Of a stretch of DNA of 64,000 bases, positions 29,040 to 64,000 are shown piece after piece. A program made the position numbers and the translations under genes. Each line of letters begins with the position of its first letter. The stretch's first letter is position 1. Origin of the DNA: Amorphochlora amoebiformis (Eukaryota; Cercozoa; Chlorarachniophyceae); NCBI GenBank assembly GCA_054601695.1, contig BAAHQB010000258.1, forward strand, positions 205,071 through 269,070. Reading direction: 5' to 3'. The notes below the pieces were generated by a model. That model worked only from the letters and a program-made list of their open reading frames with translations, did no database searches and was not told where the DNA came from.

Positions 29040-29330
29040 ATGAAACATGTTATTATTAGAGGTTAGAAAGAAGTATTTCCTTAAGGTAATTTCATCTGAA
29101 TCATTAAGAATAAAGGTCTTAAATGCATCTACGCATGTCACACTGAGTGACAATTTGTCATCGGTCGCTCCGGCATCCCGCGCAATGCGACCGAAGCCGC
29201 GATTTTTTTTTCGGGGGAACGGGGGGGGGGAGAGGAGAATATCCAGGGGGGGGGGGGGGTTGATAAAGATAAGGGCCTTTTCGAGCGAGGGAAAGCTTGT
29301 ATGGGATGGAAGCAAGGTTTGTGTGTGCTA
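29040..29330. other. Unassigned open region with long G-homopolymers
   Basis: Both strands stay open for about 90 codons here (29047-29412 + and 29037-29315 -). The + reading contains LSSVAPASRAMRPKP and AFSSEGKLVWDGSK followed by a GTTTGTG donor; the - reading is proline-rich over the homopolymer. Runs of 10 and 14 G at 29222-29260 could fold as G-quadruplexes or reflect sequencing slippage. I cannot decide strand or coding status. Confidence 0.3.
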
Positions 29331-29431
29331 TGATTGTGTGTTTTTGTATGAATGTGTGCGTGAATGGATGTGTATGTGTATAATGTGTATATATTGTACG
29401 TATGATATATAATACATCATGATATACACAC

Positions 29432-29513
<82 letters not shown>

Positions 29514-30008
29514 TATACATATACATATACACACATATATATATATATATATATACATATATACACATATATACATGTACAGATAGTGGGTAGTAGCGGA
29601 TGACTTACTTGATATGCAGCAATCTACAAATCCCCAGCGATCTCCACCATACTAATGACTATTTTTCCATACTACTCTCTTCATATATACTCATCGACCC
29701 GTACTCTCATACAATTTAGATAGCTGCTTTAAGACATATACAATATTACACATAGAATAATTTTTCCATACATACTCTCTTGATATGTAGTCATCGACCA
29801 GTCCTCTCATACAATTTAGATAGCTGTTTTTTAAGACATATACAATATTACATATAGACTATTTTCCCATACATGCTCTCTTGATATGTAGTCGTCGACC
29901 CGTCCTCTCATATAGTAAAGACAGCTGCTTTAAGACTGTATATATGCAATATTGTATATGTGTCACAGCCAATGTACATGCCATAATGTAAATGTATGGT
30001 CTATCTGT

Positions 30009-30053
<45 letters not shown>

Positions 30054-30125
30054 ATATTTATATATATATATATTTATATACATATATATATATATATATG
30101 TAAGTATTTATATATATATGTATAT

Positions 30126-30160
<35 letters not shown>

Positions 30161-30394
30161 CATATATACACGCACACAGACACATACCTAAACAGTGTAG
30201 ATAGTACACACACATAACATGTACACGTGTCGTGTAATGCTACATATCACATCTAGCGTACAACTTTACGTACAAGGGTACACGTGTCGTGTAATGCTAC
30301 ACATCACGTCCAGCGTACATGTTTACGTGAACGGGTAAAGGTGTCGTGTAATGCTACATATCATATCTAGCGTACATGTTTACGTACAAGGGTA
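29331..30394. repeat. TA arrays plus two small minisatellites
   Basis: 29656-29945 holds three imperfect copies of a roughly 100-bp unit with CCATAC(T/A)ACTCTCTT, TCATCGACC and AATTTAGATAGCTG. 30221-30394 holds three copies of a 57-bp unit with GTGTCGTGTAATGCTACA and AGCGTACATGTTTACG. (TA)n lies between them and at 29430-29520. No gene seen. Confidence 0.85.
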
Positions 30395-30399
30395 GTCAG

Positions 30400-30460
30400 A
30401 GAGTGGTTTTACCGAAGGCAAAGTCATCGAGGGAGTCAAGAAACCCTCCACACGCCTTCC
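30400..30460 (+). CDS. Candidate exon of an unidentified gene
   Basis: The stretch lies between TAGTCAG and a strong donor GTAAGC and reads SGFTEGKVIEGVKKPSTRLP without stop (phase 1 in, phase 2 out). Codon use and composition differ from the repeats around it. No partner exons were identified, so the gene remains unknown. Confidence 0.4.
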
Positions 30461-30605
30461 GTAAGCATACGAACGTACCATGGCTGGAATTCTCTAATTT
30501 ATCGTTATTTGTACTTTACATTCGTTTTCGTTTTCTGATTCACCCGTAAAATATTGTGTTCATAGGCCTATATACATATATATATATATATATATACATA
30601 TATAT

Positions 30606-30672
<67 letters not shown>

Positions 30673-30720
30673 CGTGCATACCCAAGTACGTATGTATAAT
30701 TAGTGAATGTGACATATACA

Positions 30721-30766
<46 letters not shown>

Positions 30767-30880
30767 TATATACATATATATATATGTACATATATATATA
30801 TTTCTATGATAAATTCATGCATTTTTTTAACTTGAAATTTTTAATTATGTTCATGTATACAGATCCCACAATGTCACATG

Positions 30881-30951
<71 letters not shown>

Positions 30952-31058
30952 ATATAATATCATGCGACAATTTTATGTTATATATGCATATCATGATATA
31001 TATACACACATACATATACATGTATATATATATATATATATTAGATATATATAATATA

Positions 31059-31092
<34 letters not shown>

Positions 31093-31183
31093 TGTATAAG
31101 TTCCAATAATATTATACAACACATATTAAGTTCACATATATACTATATATACTATGTATGATACTAGTGTATTTAGAATAAAT

Positions 31184-31229
<46 letters not shown>

Positions 31230-31332
31230 CTAGCATATATATCTACTATATAAATTATATATACTAGTATATAATATTATATTATTTATATATATATATA
31301 TATACATATATATGTATATATATGTACATATG

Positions 31333-31366
<34 letters not shown>

Positions 31367-32235
31367 CAAATGTATATTATATATTTATATCTAGATCTAG
31401 TAGATATATCCTAGACATCCGATCATCATACGGCATATACTATGATATATACATTATATACTAGATATATGCCATAGAATAGCATAGTATATATATATAT
31501 ATATATCATGATATACTTAAGTGTATATCATGAGTGGTAGGCTATTGAACCTATATGTATAGAGTATGTGCACTGGATCTTTAGGTTAGGGATATTATAT
31601 ATACTATATCATAGTATATATTTATATATATATGTATATATATATATATACATATCTAGATATATATATATATATTAAAAACTAGTATATGATATATATA
31701 CTAGTGTATATACTCTAGATACTAGTATATCATGCCATGTAGTATATATATATATATATAACATTCAATATAGTGCATATATATCTAGTATATATTACTC
31801 GCTAAATTTCGATGATAGATCATATATACTTCTAATATTACATATGCTATCTGGAGTATATTTATTAATATAATTATATATATATCATCATGTCCATATA
31901 TCATATTTATATGTAATACAGTCAGACAGTATACGTACGTATCTAGAGTATTGGTACATGTGTGTATATTCTAGATATTGTCACATAGCGATCAACATAT
32001 AAATTATATCATACTACGTAGATATGATATATCTAGTATATGCCATGATTTTAGTGCTAGTTTTGGCTGGTTCTAACGTGAGATAACATACACCCAGATA
32101 ATTCTAGTAGTAAGTTCTAGAGTTATCAGAGTACGCGCGAGCCGGAGCTCAGCTGCCAGGATAACTAGGATAAAATGATTCATATTCTCTAATCACTAGA
32201 AGCATGATACCATTAACGAGTCAAACTAGGCTAGT
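30461..32235. other. TA- and CTAG-rich region, no gene seen
   Basis: (TA)n from 30570 to 31380, then a region where ATATCTAGATAT, ACTAGTATAT and similar partly palindromic TA/CTAG words dominate (31380-32060). From 32060 to 32235 the sequence is more complex and leads into the 3' end of the minus-strand gene. No splice-bounded exon was found. Confidence 0.6.
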
Positions 32236-37582
<5,347 letters not shown>

Positions 37583-38115
37583 CCACCTTAAAAATCAACT
37601 CTCCCACGCTTAACCGACACCCTCAACTCCCACGCTTAACCGACACCCTCAACCCTCACCCTTACCCTCAACCCTCAACCCTAACCGACACCCTCAACCC
37701 AAACCCTCAAACCATCACGCTTACTAGCCATTTATTAAATCTCACCTCCTCACCATCACACACCTCATCTCAACACCATCCATCAAAAACACTAACCCTT
37801 ATCACCGCAAATGGAAACATCAAACTCATAACCAACTAGAGCAAATGAGAGAAAATAGAACCAAAGGAACAAAACAAACAAATGAGACCAGACGAGAACA
37901 ACCGAGAGCAAGCGAGAACAAACGAGAGCACGAGAACAAAAGAGAACAAGCGAGGAGAAGCAAACACAACTCAAGCAAACACAACTCATGCAAACACACG
38001 GCAAATTACTAGAGTGCAACACCTAGCACAAGTGAGGAATACCGTTTGAAGCAAATGGGCTGTGAGCGCTCCAGTTATCTGGAGTCGAAACAACAACGAT
38101 ACTGATGGATATGAC
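37583..38115. other. Upstream of the TerD-like gene; degenerate CCCTCAACC repeats
   Basis: 37600-37725 contains CGACACCCTCAACCC and CCCTCAACCCT units, resembling a degenerate telomere repeat. 37840-37990 contains repeated GAACAA(A)GCGAGA/GAGAGCA words. It may include the promoter of the minus-strand gene, but no clear core element was seen. Confidence 0.5.
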
Positions 38116-38480
38116 TGAACACACACAACAAACACACACAACAAACACACACAACAAACACACAAATCAAATGTAACAACAAAACACAAACCATACCCAC
38201 ATACCCACATACCCACATACTCACATACCCATATACCCACCCAATATACCCATATACCCACATGAAAATATGCCCACATATCCATATTGCCACATACTCA
38301 GATGCCCATATACCCTCATGCCCACGTACCCACATATGCCCACATGCAAATATACCCAGATAGCCATATGCCCACATGCCCAATACCCTCATGTCCATAT
38401 ATCTACATATGCCCACATGCAAATGCCATATGCCCCACATACTCACATGCCCATACCCACATACCAAATGCCATGCCCAT
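38116..38480. repeat. CCCACATA/CCCATATA minisatellite
   Basis: 8-10 bp units such as CATACCCA and ATATGCCCACATGC repeat from 38190 to 38480, after a (ACACAACA)n patch. Both strands give low-complexity open frames (His-Met-Pro or Gly-Tyr-Trp types), which I reject as genes. Confidence 0.9.
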
Positions 38481-39182
<702 letters not shown>

Positions 39183-39440
39183 TGTTACAGCATAGAGCTA
39201 GCACGGAACCTATAGCTAGTTAACTACGCGTCGGATCGCTAGACTACCGTCATATTCGTAATCTACGCATGCGAATTAGCAATAGTCATCCGAGGGGAAG
39301 ATCTTCCAAGGGAAGACCTTAGGTAGGGAAGGCCTTCTACGCGAGAATTTTCTTGAGAATTTAGTCATTATCATTTGCCATAATCCAAACGGACTTGAAT
39401 CGAACTTTGGACTACCATCTACTATACCACTGCGCTAACA
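39183..39440 (+). repeat. 5' LTR of the copia-type element
   Basis: 258 bp, starting TGTTACAG and ending GCTAACA, with the TGTTA...TAACA inverted ends typical of Ty1/copia. On the minus strand the last 60 bp contain TTAGCGCAGTGG and GTTCGATTCAA, which resemble the A and B boxes of a tRNA gene. Confidence 0.88.
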
Positions 39441-39453
39441 GGTTATGAGCCTC
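39441..39453 (+). other. Primer-binding site, half-tRNA type
   Basis: GGTTATGAGCC directly follows the LTR. Its complement GGCTCATAACC matches the anticodon arm of initiator Met tRNA, as in Drosophila copia and yeast Ty5, which prime from a tRNA half. The gag ATG lies inside this site. Confidence 0.6.
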
Positions 39454-40452
39454 AGCATTAAGGACCTACTGGCCCTCTCCACGAAGATCAATCTTAGCAA
39501 GAGTGACTATGAGGACTACCGCCTACGAGTGAAGAACATGTTCCGTGCTGTCGGGTTCGCTCAGGCTTTCGAAGTCCCCGTCGCCCCTAAGATGCCTTCA
39601 CTCGAGCCAGACTCCGAACCAGAGACACCATTCAAGCCCGTGATGAAGTCCCGGAAGAAGAGCAAGAAGAAGCCCAAGGCACAGGAGAAGAAGCACCAAA
39701 TCGATGCTGCATCCTACCAAACCTTTGAGCATCTCAACATCTTCTCCTCAGAGACTTGCGAAGGCTACTCCATGAGTAAAGTGCTATCTACGCCAGAGTA
39801 TATCTGGAAAGCTTACTACTCGTCACTCGACCCCAGCGAGGCGAAGGCGAGAGATCAAGCCCATGCAGTACTGGCACTTACCCTCGGAAACAAGTACAGC
39901 TACCTACAACATGGAAAGGACGATCCAGCCTACCTCTGGGCCAAGATTAGAGATAAGTTCGAAGGACCGACAATGCATCAGTACCTCCACTTGTCCCGCA
40001 AGCTCGCAAATCTTCAGATTAAAGATTGCAACAATGATTTCCTCAAGTACGCCAGCGAGATCGAGCTCTTGATCCGCAAGCTACAGGCACATGGAGACAA
40101 GTTCCTTGAGAAACGTAAGGTGAGCTCCCTACTAGCCGGGCTAGACGTCCAAGAGTACGACTCCATCATGGCGGTGCTTGAGAACAAGGAAGATATCAGC
40201 TTCCAGGAGACCGTAAGCAGGATCGCTGCCTATCTTCGACGCAAAGAAGATCATAAGAGTGATTACACATGGAGCGATATGACAGCTTCGCTTCGTGACA
40301 AGGTGAGGCAGTGCCATCATTGCGGCAAGAAAGGGCACACCAAGAGGACCTGCTGGGAACTTCATGGTAAGCCCGGGGCTACCAAAAAGGGGGAGCATGA
40401 AGATTCCAATGCAGCCGGCCTAGTCGACAGCGACGACGACTACAATTGGTGA
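39445..40452 (+). CDS. Copia-type Gag polyprotein with zinc knuckle
   Basis: A single intact 335-codon frame. Gag packages the element's RNA in virus-like particles in the cytoplasm. The middle (about residues 110-265) has the helical copia-type gag pattern, with YLWAKIRDKFEGPTMHQYLH and CNNDFLKYASEIELLIRKL. A CCHC zinc knuckle, CHHCGKKGHTKRTC (Cys290, Cys293, His298, Cys303), fits C-X2-C-X4-H-X4-C. A basic patch (KSRKKSKKKPK) lies near residues 69-79. The acidic C-terminus ends DSDDDYNW. GC content and codon use are far from the surrounding repeats, as expected for an insert. The start at 39445 overlaps the primer-binding site; the next Met is much further in. No pol frame follows. Confidence 0.93.
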   Translation: MSLSIKDLLALSTKINLSKSDYEDYRLRVKNMFRAVGFAQAFEVPVAPKMPSLEPDSEPETPFKPVMKSRKKSKKKPKAQEKKHQIDAASYQTFEHLNIFSSETCEGYSMSKVLSTPEYIWKAYYSSLDPSEAKARDQAHAVLALTLGNKYSYLQHGKDDPAYLWAKIRDKFEGPTMHQYLHLSRKLANLQIKDCNNDFLKYASEIELLIRKLQAHGDKFLEKRKVSSLLAGLDVQEYDSIMAVLENKEDISFQETVSRIAAYLRRKEDHKSDYTWSDMTASLRDKVRQCHHCGKKGHTKRTCWELHGKPGATKKGEHEDSNAAGLVDSDDDYNW

Positions 40453-40526
40453 GCGGCGATACAGCGGAAGAGCATGAGACTACTTACTCAAAAGCGCAGC
40501 CAAGCCAACGACTTGCAGTAGCTACG

Positions 40527-40539
40527 CGTTGAGGGGGAG
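40527..40539 (+). other. Polypurine tract
   Basis: GTTGAGGGGGAG lies directly before the 3' LTR start TGTTACAG, the usual position and sequence type for copia plus-strand priming. Confidence 0.75.
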
Positions 40540-40777
40540 TGTTACAGCATAGAGCTAGCACGGAACCTATAGCTAGTTAACTACGCGTCGGATCGCTAGA
40601 CTACCGTCATATTCGTAATCTACGCATGCGAATTAGCAATAGTCATCCGAGGGGAAGATCTTCCAAGGGAAGACCTTAGGTAGGGAAGGCCTTCTACGCG
40701 AGAATTTTCTTGAGAATTTAGTCATTATCATTTGCCATAATCCAAACGGACTTGAATCGAACTTTGGACTACCATCT
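40540..40777 (+). repeat. 3' LTR, lacking its last 20 bp
   Basis: Identical by eye to 39183-39420. The final 20 bp of the 5' copy (ending GCTAACA) are missing and replaced by TA-rich sequence, probably lost in a TA-repeat rearrangement after insertion. Confidence 0.88.
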
Positions 40778-63691
<22,914 letters not shown>

Positions 63692-63741
<50 letters not shown>

Positions 63742-63756
63742 TATATATATTATATC

Positions 63757-63795
<39 letters not shown>

Positions 63796-64000
63796 AAATA
63801 TACATATACATATACATACTGTACCTATTAAACATAAGGTGAAGGCGTAGGCTCACTGATAGGGTTTAGGTTTAGGGCTAGGGTTAGGGTTAGGGTTAGG
63901 GTTAGGGTTAGGGTTAGGGTTAGGGTTAGGGTTAGGTTTAGGGTTAGGATCAGATTATTCAACATGTCTTAGTCCGAGGACCACATCGACTATTCAACAT
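63692..64000. repeat. Start of a GUF1 intron with TA and TTAGGG repeats
   Basis: The donor GTATAT at 63692 leads into (TA)n, then TTAGGG repeats from about 63858 to 63952. The last 48 bp are unique sequence with a CTTAG at 63969 that could precede another exon, but too little is visible. Confidence 0.8.

Larger units (their letters stand above)
39183..40777 (+). mobile_element. Gag-only copia-type LTR retroelement
   Basis: Two direct repeats of the same sequence (39183-39440 and 40540-40777) enclose 1.1 kb with a primer-binding site, one gag frame and a polypurine tract, but no protease, integrase, reverse transcriptase or RNase H. This matches the layout known in plants as TR-GAG, a non-autonomous LTR element that would need enzymes from a full copia element. 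The LTRs look identical over the shared 238 bp, which suggests a recent insertion. It sits in (TA)n between the TerD-like gene and GUF1. No target-site duplication can be seen because the flank is repetitive. Confidence 0.9.

Noticed and set aside
40141-40398. Minus-strand 85-codon frame within gag
   Set aside because: Antisense shadow of the intact gag frame.
63858-64000. Chromosome end or subtelomere
   Set aside because: The TTAGGG tract is short, follows a GUF1 donor and is followed by unique sequence; other tracts lie between exons of the same genes.

Overview
The window looks like nuclear DNA of an intron-rich eukaryote. Introns are GT-AG, telomere-type repeats are TTAGGG/CCCTAA, and there is a Ty1/copia-type retrotransposon, a PPR-like protein, a GUF1/EF4 GTPase, a TerD/PDZ/C2 protein and an EF-hand protein. 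A microbial eukaryote (alga or protist) with an organelle translation system is my best guess; the lineage cannot be fixed from the sequence. Most of the 64 kb is simple repeat: (TA)n almost everywhere, with (GA)n, (CT)n and telomere-like tracts. Nearly all long open frames are translations of these repeats (Ile-Tyr, Arg-Val, Gly-Leu, Asn-Pro or Ser-Leu runs) and were ignored. The real genes are chains of 15-240 nt exons, which I found by eye from splice signals, matching codon phase and family motifs.

Layout: 1-1005, no confident gene. 1006-15628 (+), a PPR-like helical-repeat gene in 14 exons with only 7.5% coding sequence; the 5' end is not found. 15629-19587, scattered candidate exons and an 80-bp minisatellite. 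19588-19824 (-), a candidate first exon. 20331-21780 (+), a four-exon EF-hand gene. 21781-32235, repeats (including a 2.7 kb CT tract) with a few exon-like islands. 32236-37582 (-), a 14-exon gene for a TerD-like + PDZ-like + C2-like protein. 37583-39182, minisatellites. 39183-40777, a gag-only copia-type retroelement with two LTRs. 41455-63691 (+), 19 exons of an EF4/GUF1 gene spread over 22 kb; it starts after the GTPase motifs and runs off the window. A C2H2 zinc-finger terminal exon lies inside a GUF1 intron on the opposite strand.

The main discovery is an ordered pattern around the exons of the PPR and GUF1 genes. Many exons are preceded by several decayed copies of their own 5' half, each with its 3' splice site, and followed by copies of their own 3' half, each with its 5' splice site. 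The copies are joined by (TA)n or telomere-like arrays. By eye there are about 30 upstream 5'-half copies and about 20 downstream 3'-half copies, and I saw no clear case of the opposite order. In one GUF1 exon the break point is a coding TTAGGGTTAGGG, and every upstream half copy runs from that point into a TTAGGG array. This suggests that breakage, template switching or telomerase healing at exon-internal repeat-like motifs builds both the introns and the interstitial telomere tracts. (TA)n needs only one G at each end to supply a GTATAT donor and a TATAG acceptor, and telomere repeats likewise supply GTAACC donors and CCCTAAG acceptors.

PPR and GUF1/EF4 proteins usually act in organelle RNA handling and translation, so the two largest genes may both serve an organelle. 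EF-hand, C2, PDZ and TerD modules suggest calcium-linked membrane or scaffold roles for the other two genes. No operon-like or shared regulation is visible.
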